A stretch of DNA of 64,000 bases, from NCBI RefSeq assembly GCF_024868665.1, contig NC_079897.1, positions 6,688,637 through 6,752,636 on the forward strand. The letters run 5' to 3'. Below are positions 11,056 to 21,126 of this stretch, in pieces. The notes under the pieces were generated by a model, which was given only the letters and a program-made list of their open reading frames with translations, was not told where the DNA came from and did no database searches. The number at the start of each line of letters is the position of its first letter. The stretch's first letter is position 1. This DNA is from Triplophysa rosa (taxonomy: Eukaryota > Chordata > Actinopteri > Cypriniformes > Nemacheilidae). The translations under genes and the position numbers were made by a program.

Positions 11056-14000
11056 CAGAATCAGAATCAGAATCAGAATCAGAAGAGCTTTATTGCCAAG
11101 TGTGCTTGCACACACAAGGAATTTTCTTTGGTGTTGGAAGCTTCTAGTACAGACATTCAACACAATGACAATACAATATAATACGATTTACAGTCTAAAA
11201 GATTCTAAATTGTGCATATATAAAATAAAGACTATTTTACAGAAAATGGGGGATAATAACATATAAGAGACATTGTACAGGGTAGTATATAGTAGAATAA
11301 ACATATTAACAGATTGTATGTACACTTGTGCAAATGGATAATTTAGTAAGTAGAGGTAGTGTTATATACATGTATACATAAGATGTAGATATAATAAGGC
11401 ACTATAGTGCACACTATAGGAGTAGTGGAAGTGGAATATTGCTCTTAAGGAGCAGTTATCTGTTTAGGAGGGAGATTGCCTGGGGGAAGAAGCTGCTTCT
11501 GTGTCTGGAAGTCCTGGTGTTTGGTGCTCTAAAGCGCCGGCCAGAGGGCAGCAGATCAAAGAGTTTGTGTGCTGGGTGTGTGGAGTCAATGATGATTTTT
11601 CTTGCCCTGTTTTTCACTCTGGAATCGTACAGGTCCTGAAGTGTGGGCAGAGGAGCACCAATAATTTTCTCAGCACTACGAACTGTCCGTTGTAGTCTTC
11701 GTAGGTCTGATTTGGTGGCCGAGCCATACCAAACAGTAATTGAAGTGCACAGAACAGATTCGATGACCACTGAGTAGAACTGGGTCAGTAGCTCCTGTGG
11801 TAGGTTGAACTTCCTCAATTGACGGAGGAAGTATAACCTCTGCTGGGCCTTCTTTACAATGGAGTCTATGTGGGACTCCCACTTCAGGTCCTGAGAGATG
11901 GTGGAGCCCAGGAACCTGAATGACTCCACAGTATCCACAGTGCTGTCCAGGATGGTGAGGGGAGGAAGTGATGGAGGGTTCCTTCTGAAATCCACTATCA
12001 TCTCCACTGTCTTGAATGCATTCAGCTCTAGGTTGTTTTGACTACACCAGGCAGCCAGCTGAGCAACCTCCTTTCTGTAGGCAGATTCATCACCGTCTTG
12101 AATAAGGCCAATGACTGTGGTGTCATCTGCAAACTTCAGGAGTTTGACAGAAGGGTCTGTAGAGGTGCATTCGTTTGTGTAGAGTGAATATAGCAGTGGA
12201 GAAAGAACACATCCTTGAGGAGCTCCGGTGCTGATGGTACATGTGCTGGATTTAAATTTTCCCAACCTCACTAGCTGCTGCCTGTTCGACAGGAAGTTAA
12301 TAATCCACTGACAGGTAGAGGTTGGCACAGAGAGCTGGGTAAGCTTGGGCAGGAGGAGGTCTGGGATTATGGTGTTGAAGGCCGAGCTGAAGTCTACAAA
12401 CAGGATCCTGACGTAAGTCCCTGGTCTGTCTAGGTGTTGTAGGATGTAATGCAGTCCCATGTTTACTGCATCGTCCACAGACCTGTTTGCTCGGTAAGCA
12501 AACTGGAGGGGATCAAGAAGTGGTCTGGTGATGTCCTTCAGGTGGGCCAGTACAAGTCTCTCAAATGACTTCATGACCACAGATGTTAAAGCAACAGGCC
12601 TGTAGTCATTAAGTCCAGATATTTTGGGTTTCTTCTGTACAGGGATGATGGTGGAGCGTTTGAAGCATGAAGGGACTTCACACTGCTCCAAAGATCTGTT
12701 AAAAATATTAGTGAAGATGGGCGACAGCTGCTCCGCACAGACTTTCAGGCAGGAGGGTGAGACATTGTCTGGGCCTGGTGCTTTTCTGATCTTTTGTTTG
12801 CGGAAAAGCTGGCAAACATCCTCTTCGCAGATCTTAAGTGCAGGTTGAATGTCAAGAGGAGGTGTTAATGGTATAGCAGAGATAGGGTCAGGGCGGGTGT
12901 GAAGGGTGAGACTCTGCATTTCAAAACGACAATAGAAGTCGTTCAGGTCGTCAGCCAGTCGTTGATTACCCATAGACTGAGGGGATGATGGCTTGTAGTT
13001 GGTAATGTCTTTCAGGCCTTTCCACACTGATGCAGGGTCGTTGGCTGAAAACTGGTTCTTCAGCTTTTCAGAGTAGCTTCTCTTAGCTGCTCTTATCTCC
13101 TTTGTCAGTGTGTTTTTGGCCTGATTATACAAGACTTTGTCCCCACTTCTGTAAGCATCTTCTTTGGCCTGACGAAGCTGTCTCAGTTTCATTGTAAACC
13201 ATGGTTTGTCATTGTTGTATGTTAAGCGAGTCCTGGTGGGAATACACATGTCCTCACAGAAGCTGATGTAGGATGTCACTGTGTCAGTTAACTCATCCAG
13301 ATCAGTGGCTGCAGCTTCAAAGACACTCCAATCCGTGCAGTCGAAACAGGCTTGTAAGGCCCGCTCTGTTTCGCTGCTCCATCTCTTTGCTGTTCTTGCT
13401 ACAGGCTTGGCAGATTTAAGCTTCTGTCTGTAGGTCGGAAGAAGATGAACCAGGCAATGATCAGAGAGACCCAGAGCTGCTCTGGGAACAGAGTGGTATG
13501 CATCCCGTATTGTGGTGTAACAGTGATCCAGAATGTTGCTGTCTCTGGTGGGGCATGTGATATGCTGCCTGTATTTTGGCAGCTCACGGGAGAGGTTTGC
13601 TCTGTTAAAGTCCCCAATAATAATAATAAGAGAATCCGGGTGTTGCTGCTCCGTGTCAGTGATGTAATCCGCCAGCTGTTGCAGCGCCGCGCTCGCACAA
13701 GCATGTGGAGGAATGTAAACATTCACGAGAATAAATGAGGAAAACTCGCGTGGCGAATAAAAAGGTTTGCAGTTGATAGAGAACGCTTCTAAGTACGAAA
13801 AGCACATCTTCTTCAGTGTTGTTATATCTCTGCACCAACCTTCGTTTATATAAAAACATAATCCACCACCACGTGTCTTCCCTGTTGACTCGGCAATGCG
13901 ATCCGCTCTGAACAGCTGAAAACCCGGCAGATGTAACGCGCTGTCCGGTATGGTGTCATTGAGCCATGTTTCTGTGAAACACAGCGCAGCGGAGTTGGAA

Positions 14001-14401
14001 AAATCTTTGTTTGTCCTGGTGAGTAAGAGTATTTCGTCCGTTTTGTTGGTAAGGGAGCGGACATTCGCCAGGTGTATACTCGGCAGCGGGGTCCTAAATC
14101 CGCGTCGTCGGAGTCTGACGAGCGCACCCGCTCGCTTTCCCCGCTTGCGTCTTTTAGAGCGTTTGTACAGAGCTGCCGCTCCTCCGAGTAGAATGTCCAG
14201 TAAGACGTCTGAATTTTCAAAATTAGGGAAAAGATTGATAGAAGGGCATTGCTTAATGTTAAGCAATTCGTCCCTGGTAAAAGTGATAAAAGAAGAGTAG
14301 CTTAAAACAGGAAAAACAAACAAAAAAGACATAAGTACTAGAGCACTCCAAACCGAGGCAGCCATCCGCGGCGCCATCTTGAATGGTACAATCATGGTAC
14401 A
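11056..14401 (-). mobile_element. Full-length Rex1/Babar-like non-LTR retrotransposon (LINE)
   Basis: The element reads right to left. The 5' end is at 14401 (tgtaccatgattgtaccatt, then the coding start), the ORF is at 14377-11456, a ~370-bp 3' UTR follows, and the 3' tail is tandem gattct units (about 11056-11083). ATAT at 11052-11055 and again at 14402-14405 is a short target duplication. The host Harbinger frame (Asn-Ala-Ile-Cys-Glu-Leu) closes precisely when the LINE and one ATAT are removed. The 5' UTR is only about 24 bp, so the element looks complete and not 5'-truncated. That is uncommon for LINE copies and suggests a young insertion. Confidence 0.85.
11456..14377 (-). CDS. LINE ORF: endonuclease-reverse transcriptase, intact
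   Basis: 973 codons from the ATG in an aagATGG context. An in-frame ATG six codons upstream gives 979 residues, and residue numbers here use that longer form. Residues 15-32 are hydrophobic and 78-100 are strongly basic. The AP-endonuclease-like domain spans about 105-320: N111 in LANVRSL, E142 in TETWL, D262/N264 in GDFN, and SDH at 311-313. The reverse transcriptase domain is about 530-800, with FVDFSSAFN near 666, GAPQG at 724-728 and the catalytic FADD at 755-758. A conserved C-terminal region with LRQLRKFNLP and SGRR follows. No stop or frameshift interrupts it. The protein would nick target DNA and reverse-transcribe its own RNA there. The motifs and the C-terminal region resemble fish Rex1/Babar elements of the CR1 group. 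Assignment within CR1/L2/Rex1 rests on recognition only. Confidence 0.85.
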   Translation of the reverse strand: MAPRMAASVWSALVLMSFLFVFPVLSYSSFITFTRDELLNIKQCPSINLFPNFENSDVLLDILLGGAAALYKRSKRRKRGKRAGALVRLRRRGFRTPLPSIHLANVRSLTNKTDEILLLTRTNKDFSNSAALCFTETWLNDTIPDSALHLPGFQLFRADRIAESTGKTRGGGLCFYINEGWCRDITTLKKMCFSYLEAFSINCKPFYSPREFSSFILVNVYIPPHACASAALQQLADYITDTEQQHPDSLIIIIGDFNRANLSRELPKYRQHITCPTRDSNILDHCYTTIRDAYHSVPRAALGLSDHCLVHLLPTYRQKLKSAKPVARTAKRWSSETERALQACFDCTDWSVFEAAATDLDELTDTVTSYISFCEDMCIPTRTRLTYNNDKPWFTMKLRQLRQAKEDAYRSGDKVLYNQAKNTLTKEIRAAKRSYSEKLKNQFSANDPASVWKGLKDITNYKPSSPQSMGNQRLADDLNDFYCRFEMQSLTLHTRPDPISAIPLTPPLDIQPALKICEEDVCQLFRKQKIRKAPGPDNVSPSCLKVCAEQLSPIFTNIFNRSLEQCEVPSCFKRSTIIPVQKKPKISGLNDYRPVALTSVVMKSFERLVLAHLKDITRPLLDPLQFAYRANRSVDDAVNMGLHYILQHLDRPGTYVRILFVDFSSAFNTIIPDLLLPKLTQLSVPTSTCQWIINFLSNRQQLVRLGKFKSSTCTISTGAPQGCVLSPLLYSLYTNECTSTDPSVKLLKFADDTTVIGLIQDGDESAYRKEVAQLAAWCSQNNLELNAFKTVEMIVDFRRNPPSLPPLTILDSTVDTVESFRFLGSTISQDLKWESHIDSIVKKAQQRLYFLRQLRKFNLPQELLTQFYSVVIESVLCTSITVWYGSATKSDLRRLQRTVRSAEKIIGAPLPTLQDLYDSRVKNRARKIIIDSTHPAHKLFDLLPSGRRFRAPNTRTSRHRSSFFPQAISLLNR

Positions 14402-14613
14402 ATATGTGAACTAAAAGATAATTACATCAAGTTCCTTGATGCTGCTGCACAAGCCATCTACAAGGTTGATTTCTATGAATATGGTAAATTCCCTGGAGTC
14501 ATTGGCTGTATTGATGGATGTCATGTTCCCATAAAGTGTCCCTCTGCAACAGATGCGGAAGAGTACAGAAACTGTAAAAACTGGTTCTCAATAAATGTAC
14601 AAGGTGTGTGCAC

Positions 14614-15858
14614 CAGGGTTCGAATTGAGGGGGGGCTGGGGCGGTCCCGGACCCTTGGTTTTTCATTAAAACTAGACAACGTAAAACACAAATTTTTTTT
14701 GTCAAATTATCATGCTAAAACAAAACACGTTTTCCATTATTTGTACAAATTTCATAAAACTAAAATGTAATTTTTATCTGAAAAATCCATGCATGCTCAA
14801 GCACGCCACACAGTGTTCAATGAAGACATGTACAGAGATACGAGATGTGTGCGGATCCTCTCATATTGGAAGCGTTTATCTTAAAACTTTACAGTTAGCC
14901 TAGTATAATTTTGATGTGGAAGTCTTTCTTTATGTCCGATGTTATCTCACATTGTCAAAACAGATGCGACGCGGTACTGAGCCACTAAAGGGACATACAG
15001 GTGGTGGAAAAACAGGAAAGGGAGTGAAAATATTTTAAATCTTTTGCTCTCCCCAACAGTGCGTTCCTTTGCAAATCTTTTGCGTTTACCCAAGAATATA
15101 TCTTTCTTTAGCTCAACTTTCTTTAGAAAACTTTCGCATTCCCCAGAGATTATTTTGCGCTCCCTTCTGCAAACATGAGCTCCGACTTTGACGAGAAGGC
15201 TTCTGCTTTTGCATGACATTTATTTTTCTTATTCTGCATTGGTTCATATGGATTATTTTCAAATACTTGATCTACATTATCAGGAGATGAATCACGCTTA
15301 AAACGTTCATACGCTTCTGCATGAGGTGATGCGTCCTCTCCCTCACTGGCTCCAATGATTTTTTTTAATATTCCAAAAAAAGGGAACAGCACCGCATTAC
15401 AATAATATAAAGAACAAGAATGAAATGACAAGAAAAAGATAAGGAAAATAAGAGGACAGGAAAATCTCAATTAGTAAGAAAATGTTATCATACATTTTGA
15501 AAAACGTGTTATTCTTATTGCTTTAAATAAGTTTAAGAGATTTTACAATGAGTGAAATCTCAGCAAGAAAGACATCAAACCTAGGCAAAATCTTACTTAA
15601 AAAATCTACAATGCAAAATAAAAAATTAACAGTAAGAAACTGCAAAAAACAAAGAAAATTTAAATCTCTACCTCATGTGGATCTCTTTTAATGGATTATC
15701 AACATGTTAAGGACATTTATGCGTGTAATGTGGTCAAATTACTACAATGATCCAAACTATCATGTGATTGATGCTTGAACTGGCAGCTCCGTCAGTTTTT
15801 TTTCTTTTGAAGACTGGTTAGGGGACCCCCCAAGAGCCTTGACACAATTCGAACACTA
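14614..15858. mobile_element. hAT-type element with 8-bp duplication, inside Harbinger
   Basis: The ends CAGGGTTCGAATTG (14614) and, inverted, TAGTGTTCGAATTG (15858) are hAT-like terminal repeats. The flanks gtgtgcac (14606-14613) and gtgtgctc (15859-15866) match at 7 of 8 bases, the size of a hAT target duplication. Frames on the minus strand (14947-15219, 15150-15470) have no recognisable transposase domain, so it is probably non-autonomous. It interrupts the Harbinger coding sequence right after VQGVC. Confidence 0.8.
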
Positions 15859-16369
15859 GTGTGCTCTCCAACTTTGCAGTTTTCCAACATTGTTGCACGT
15901 TGGACAGGTGCAACATACGACTCAAGGGTTTTCCAAAACTCTTCTTTGTACTCAGTTGGAAGGAGGCCTGGTGGATTCTAATGGAATCATACTTTGTGAC
16001 AGTGGCTATGCACAGACCAACTTCTTGTTCACCCCCTATGTTCATGCAGTCACACCTGAGCAACAACGTTACAACCAAGCTCACATCCGCACTAGAGGCC
16101 TAGTGGAGCGCATGTTTGGTATATGGAAGAGCCGTTTCCAATGTCTCAGAAACACATTGCGCTTTGAACCAAGACGATGCTGTATTGTGATAATTGCAAC
16201 AGCAGTGCTTTACAATTACATCAAACAATGTGGCTGGCCAGATCCCGAAATAGAAGATGACATTGACCCAGTGATTCCCATAGCTGAGGCCAACAATGAC
16301 AGATATGGACTTGCCTGCAGAGATGCTTTTGCTTTGCAGCATTTCTCACAAAGAAACTCAAATAATTGA

Positions 16370-17949
16370 AGTGTTTTTTATTTGTTTTTATTTTGTATTT
16401 GAAAGGGACATGCCAGAACCCTGAACATTTGATGAGATTCTACACAAATTCAAAATTACAGAAAAATGTGTGCATTGGTAAACATTTTTCATAGAAAGGA
16501 TCTTGACATGTTAAGGTAGAAGAGACTTACAAAACGGCACTGAAACACTAAAGGTTATTAAGAAGGGAAAATTAAGTGGAAAGGATCAAAAAATGCTAAT
16601 TAGAGAGTATGGCAGAAATGTGTTTTCATATGAACTGTTAGTCTTTGTTATATATTAAGGCACTTTTAATATATTATTACTAATATTAAGAAATATTTAT
16701 AAATATTTCTTATAACTATAAAAATTTCAAATGAACGAAAAAAACTCAATAACTATTATTTGTTGCACTTTTGAATATTATCAGGCTTGCAATATCAACT
16801 AAGATAAACATACATCTACAGACTGTATACAGTAAATTAATGCCAAGGAACAGAGGTTTGGTTAGTGATATTTCCTTCCTTCCATTTATGAGGTCCTAGC
16901 AGACTTTTCTGATGGCACTGATCATTTTTTTTGTTAGCCCAACAAAATCCAATCCCAATGTACTTTTCTCCATTATGGTACTTAGGAGCCCTGCTCTATA
17001 AGGGCATTTCTGGAATGCCTTATTGTATGCTGTTTATTACAAATAATACACATGATTTAATATAATAATAAAGCACATTAAATGTTTATATTATTTATTT
17101 TCTTTAGGAAGAGGTCCAAACTTGTATTTGGAAGCTTTGGCTTCTAGTTTCTTCTGGTGGAATTATCAGAAACTCTATACTCCAAATTGATCAAACACAT
17201 CAAGAACTCTTCTCTATTCTCTCTTTTATTTGTATTTCTATGCCTTTTTCATAAAGGCATTTGTTAGTTTAATGAACTTGCATTCATTCTGCATATACGT
17301 TTTCACATGGAGCAGAAAGCATCTGAATTATAATTTTGTAAGTAGCAGATCATTTAGATGACATTGAAAGGCAGAGGTGAATCTGTGGGTGGATACTGTA
17401 TTCATGTTGACCCACGTGTCTTAGATCAAAGTAAAATGCAGTAGCCAAGGGCAGATTTTGTGCTTTGAGATTCAAGGTCAACCCACATGTGAACAGCAAC
17501 ATAAATGAACTGATTTTTTGCTCTAATTTGAAAAAAAAAGAATACTGGCTCATGTATTGCTATCACTCATGAATAAACATCAGAGCTTCATTGAATCTAC
17601 AGGTTAGCGTGTCAAACGTTAAATGCATTTGTAAGTTTGAATTCCCTTCACCTTTTTTGACATTGGCTCTGATGCTTTGTACTCTGCTAGCTGGCTGTCG
17701 TGTATTACATTCTCCTTTATGAAGTGATGTGAATTCCTCTGAAGGGCTTTGCTGTTTGCCTCAAATATTGATCAGGTTAGTCTACACCTCCAACTCAATG
17801 TCACAAGCCTTGCTTCATTTTAAACTCTCAATTTAACCACAGTTTGAATTCTTTTTGATAATGAAAGTTTAAAGAAATAGTTCATCGAAGCCTTGAACAT
17901 TCTGTCATCTGTCCTCATGCCCAACCCACGTGACTTCCTTTTGCAAAAG
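16370..17949. other. No gene recognised (1.6 kb)
   Basis: AT-rich sequence with short frames only. The right end of the Harbinger element should lie here but is not recognisable. Confidence 0.5.
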
Positions 17950-18020
17950 AAAACTGTGTCAAGGAACTCTATCGAGAATGCCGGTAGCGTGACGCGCCTG
18001 AAAATAGTGTTTGAAACTAA

Positions 18021-18206
18021 TGGCTGGAATACACTACAAGACTTTTAAATTCTAAACAGATTCATACACTTGCAGACTTTTTGAAAGTTTCAGATAGAAA
18101 CATTCTAACTGATCAAATCAGCAGACTGGAACAGACTTTTTGCAACAAGTCCAGACTGAAAATCTAGGCAAAATCTGAGCAAATGTCTTGTAGTGTATTT
18201 TAGTCT
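18021..18206. mobile_element. 186-bp Harbinger-type MITE in DIRS terminal repeat
   Basis: The inverted ends share aatacactacaagac at equal distance (7 bases) from both termini. TAA flanks both sides (18018-18020, 18207-18209), the 3-bp duplication typical of PIF/Harbinger. The opposite DIRS terminal repeat (inverse of about 22430-22460) lacks the insert and shows the empty site. Confidence 0.8.
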
Positions 18207-18479
18207 TAACGCATGATTTATAGATGATGTCACAAGCGACGCGGATACCTTTTAGTATAAATAGGAAGCGGAAGCAATGCAATTCAGCTTCGGCCATTTC
18301 AGCAAAGCGCTCTGTGTGTGAATGTGTCTTGTTTTTTTTGTCTTACCACATTGTCTAAGTTGTTTTTGGTAAAATAAGTTAGAAAACGAGTAGACAAAAG
18401 ACCTTTAAGCCGTGTGCTACTTCCTGCCCTCGTGGAGTGAAGCATGCTAAGGCAGCTCTTGAGGGGGCTGCCTGTGAAC

Positions 18480-19261
18480 TAGGGCTGTAGTCAAGTCCAC
18501 CATTGTCGAGTCCAAGACAAGTCCAAGACCAGGACTAGTCGAGACCGAGTCAAGTCCGAGTCCAAAGAGATTCGAGTCCAAGTCAAGTCCAAGTCCAGAG
18601 AGGTTCGAGTCCAAGTCAAGACCGAGTCCAATTGAGACAGTCAAGACAGAGACAGAAAAAAATCATGACTACAAGACCACATACTTAACTATTGATAATT
18701 TATGTGAAGCAAGAGACAGCATATCTTCTATTCTAAGACAATCATTTTCATTATTGTTTGTAATGATCAAAAAGCAGATAAAATAAGGTCATTTTAATTT
18801 GACTACCTAACAGCAAGGTTGTGCAGCAATGAACACTTTTATGAGTGTGTGCGTGTGTGAGTGCGTGCGTGTGCGCGCCTGCCCGTGCACGTGCGTGTTC
18901 GATAGAGGAGCCGCTAGAAAGAGGAGAGGCTCCACGACTCGTTTATAAACACGTCGGTGCCCATCCTTAAATAACATGTTCATCACAATTACAATAAAAA
19001 TACGATCAATCTTATCTTTAAGCCCTACTTTCCAAACTTTCTAAAATACTCAAATGCAATGCTAACTTTGAAACATGGCATTAACTTACCTCTCTTTGTG
19101 ATGCCTTTGCAGGTGTCTTACGAAATTGGATGTTGTCCCACATGTTTCGGGGAAAGTTTTGGTGCAAAAAGTTTCCTTTTAAGTGCACTGTCGATACATT
19201 TATTATGGTTTGTAAAACCAATCTGTATTATGCCGCTGCTCGCTGACATCGCGCTTGATGA
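18480..19261 (-). mobile_element. Truncated hAT-type element inside DIRS gag
   Basis: The left terminus TAGGGCTGTAGTCAAGTCC at 18480 is hAT-like. It interrupts gag directly after a CPRGVKHAKAALEGAACE stretch, and gag resumes near 19262. No matching right terminus or ctgtgaac duplication is found, so the right end is deleted. It carries tandem aagtccgagtcc-like units (18490-18640), a gt/gc-rich stretch (18840-18900) and a transposase exon remnant on the minus strand. Confidence 0.6.
19090..19249 (-). pseudogene. hAT transposase first-exon remnant (BED-type finger)
   Basis: The minus-strand ATG at 19249 opens MSASSGIIQIGFTNHNKC. About 35 codons later a one-base slip changes the frame, and the second frame reads TCGTTSNFVRHLQRHHKE, which fits the C-terminal half of a BED zinc finger (TSN-x-x-RHL-x-x-HH). 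It ends at a plausible splice donor, gtaag (19089-19085). The rest of the transposase is absent. The zinc-finger assignment rests on this short motif. Confidence 0.45.
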
Positions 19262-20106
19262 ATGATTGATGCTGGTTCGTGCCGCGGAACCGTGGGTTTC
19301 ATACAGTTTTGTGAAACTCCTCTTTCCCCTGGCTATGAGGAGCTATTAGAGGTTGTTACCCGGGCGGTAGCCAGACTTAGCATTGACTGGCCCATTAAAC
19401 AACAAGAGGTTAAGTCCGTCAGCAAACTTGATGAAAGATACTTAAAGAAGCGGGTACAGCCTCAATGTCGGGGGTTGCACTGTTTTTCCCGTTTGCATAC
19501 TGAGGTGTCTAAATCATGGAAAAAGCCTTATTCGTCACGTATATCCACTACGTCCTCTAGTTTCTCAACCGTTTTAGGGGCTAGAGATAATGGCTATGGC
19601 ATGATGCCATGGCTGCAGGCCGAATTGCTGGGGGATATTAAAGAGGGCGACGTAGTACATCCGGGCCTACTTAATGAACTTAAGACAGCAGCGTATCTTA
19701 CTCTCCAGTTGTGCGCTCCATGTCAGCACTGGTAACCATGGAGAGACACCTGTGGCTGAACCTATCTGGCATCAAAGAGAAAGACAAGACAGTGCTGCTT
19801 GATGCACATCTGTCTTCTGAAGGCCTCTTCGGTGGTGTGGTCAACATTGCTATTGAGGTTTTCCAAGAGACAAAACGTCAGGTGGCCGCGTTTCATAAGT
19901 TTAAACCTCGCCTCTCTTACCCCCAGGGGTCCGCAGTCCAAGGGCAGCCCCAGCCACCCACAAGCTCCTCACGTAGGCAGAAGCAGAGCGTAGCTACTCG
20001 TACTCCCCCTCAGAGAGCTTGGGGGTCGAGGCAGCAACCTCCAAAACCTTCTAGACAGGTTAAACCTGAAGAGTTCAGTCCTTCCAAGAAGCCCTCAGGA
20101 AATTGA
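19262..20106 (+). pseudogene. DIRS gag-like protein (copy 2)
   Basis: Two overlapping frames, 19262-19735 and 19711-20106, together encode a gag-like protein. The first has YEELLEVVTRAVARLSIDWP, then a Tyr/Ser-rich HTEVSKSWKKPYSSR stretch. The second has ALVTMERHLWLNLSGIKEKD followed by a Pro/Gln/Arg-rich tail. The N-terminal ~20 residues lie at about 18414-18479, cut off by the hAT insertion. A frameshift near 19720 and a likely internal deletion make it non-functional. DIRS gag forms the particle in which reverse transcription occurs. Confidence 0.7.
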
Positions 20107-20254
20107 TACGTTAACCCCACCGTCCACGACGCTATGGGGCACATCGGTTTCCATAGCACAGAATCATCAGAGTCTCCCCAAAGATACTGTAGACCTAGTA
20201 AACGTGTGAAGAATTTCAGTAGTTCGACCATCCCCTGCCGCTCAACCGATAGAT

Positions 20255-20770
20255 TTGAAAGATGCGTACTTCCACATATCCATCCTTCCTCAACATTGGA
20301 AATTTCTCAGGTTCGCTTTCGGGGGCAAAGCTTACCAATATCGAGTTCTTCCATTCGGCTTAGCTCTCTCCCCATGCACCTTCACGAAATGCATGGATTC
20401 AGCCTTTGCTCCACTGAGACTTCAGGGGATTCTCATATTAAATTACATAGACGACTGGTTAGTGTCAGCTCAGTCTCACGAGATGACGGTTCGACATCGG
20501 GATGTTGTCCTTGAACATATGAAGCATCTGGGGTTACGGCTCAATGCCAAAAAGAGCATTTTAACTCCCCAACAGATGACTACATTTCTTAGAGTAGTAT
20601 GGGATTCGGCCATGATGCAGGCTCTGTTGTCTCCTGCACGTGTCGAATCGATCCTGACACTGGTGTCCAGGATCCAGTTAGGTCATGCCTACACTGTCAA
20701 GCATTTTCAAAGAATATTGGGTCTGATGGCAGCAGCGTCCAACGTGATTCCTTTTGGTATCCTGCATATG
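20255..20770 (+). pseudogene. DIRS reverse transcriptase (copy 2, C-terminal part)
   Basis: The open frame starts at a MKDAYFHISILP segment and includes FAFGGKAYQYRVLPFGLALS and the catalytic YIDDW at residues 64-68 of the frame. It continues through LGLRLNAKKS, the RVESIL connection region and a VIPFGILHM end. The palm signature is intact, but the upstream fingers are missing or out of frame (20134-20254). The sequence is cut at 20771 by a hAT MITE. The RYQYRVLPFGL-type motif and the gene neighbours identify DIRS and not Gypsy. Confidence 0.8.
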
Positions 20771-21087
20771 CAGTACTCGAGTTGTAAAAAAAATCAGGGG
20801 GGATGGTGGATTGGATTTACCATGACCATGGTTATCCTCTATGAAGAAAACAATGACATTATGGTTTTGTTAGAATGAGCAGACAGTCAAGTAGCCTACT
20901 GTCAAGTTAGGTTTTTTTTTTATAAAATAAGAGGGCAGTCACCTAGCCCATATTCAATTAGAGAAATGTTTACTATTTACAGGGGATGGGAAGGGGGATG
21001 GCCGTTTTATAAAGGGGATGATTTTGATCATCTTTAATTCAAAGGGTGATGCCATCCCCCCTCATCCCCCCCTCAACTCGAATACTG
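20771..21087. mobile_element. 317-bp hAT-type MITE in DIRS pol
   Basis: The ends CAGTACTCGAGTTG and, inverted, CAGTATTCGAGTTG differ at one base. A perfect 8-bp duplication, tgcatatg, flanks it (20763-20770, 21088-21095). The interior has ggggggatgg-type runs near both ends. It has no coding capacity. Confidence 0.9.
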
Positions 21088-21091
21088 TGCA

Positions 21092-21126
21092 TATGGGTCA
21101 CCATACCTGACAAATAGGTCACTTTC
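21092..21126 (+). repeat. Short SINE-derived filler
   Basis: tatgggtcaccatacctgac and the next ~15 bases recur in inverse orientation at about 44548-44582 inside a SINE-like fragment. Here they sit where ~100 codons of DIRS pol are missing, so they look like filler at a deletion junction. Confidence 0.6.

Larger units (their letters stand above)
10484..16369 (+). mobile_element. PIF/Harbinger element, split by two later insertions
   Basis: The left end ggggtggtttcccgcacagg at 10484 follows TAA (10481-10483), as expected for Harbinger-type ends with a 3-bp TWA duplication. The transposase pseudogene follows in three blocks. The inverse right end was not found after 16369, so the 3' boundary given is only the end of the coding remnant. 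Confidence 0.65.
10716..16369 (+). pseudogene. Harbinger (HARBI1-like) transposase pseudogene in three blocks
   Basis: The blocks are 10716-11055, 14402-14613 and 15859-16369. Block 1 begins MDYQDYFSDSERAPPRP and includes a helical GVSEPTVCKIIHKVRNAI segment. It has an in-frame stop at 10983. Block 2 holds IGCIDGCHVPIK, which carries the first catalytic Asp of the DDE_Tnp_4 fold. Block 3 holds CDSGY (second Asp) and GLVERMFGIWKSRFQCL (the Glu), and ends about 35 residues later in an acidic tail. A frameshift lies near 15945. The first gap is the Rex1-like LINE (11056-14401) and the second is a hAT-type element (14614-15858). At both gaps, subtracting the insert and one target duplication reconnects the reading frame. 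Harbinger transposases act in the nucleus as DDE integrases. This copy is dead. Confidence 0.85.

Noticed and set aside
13846..14220. 124-codon minus-strand ORF
   Set aside because: It is an out-of-frame reading inside the intact LINE ORF.
18447..18644. LGLDLDSN repeat protein on the minus strand
   Set aside because: It is a translation of the aagtccgagtcc tandem units in a transposon fragment.
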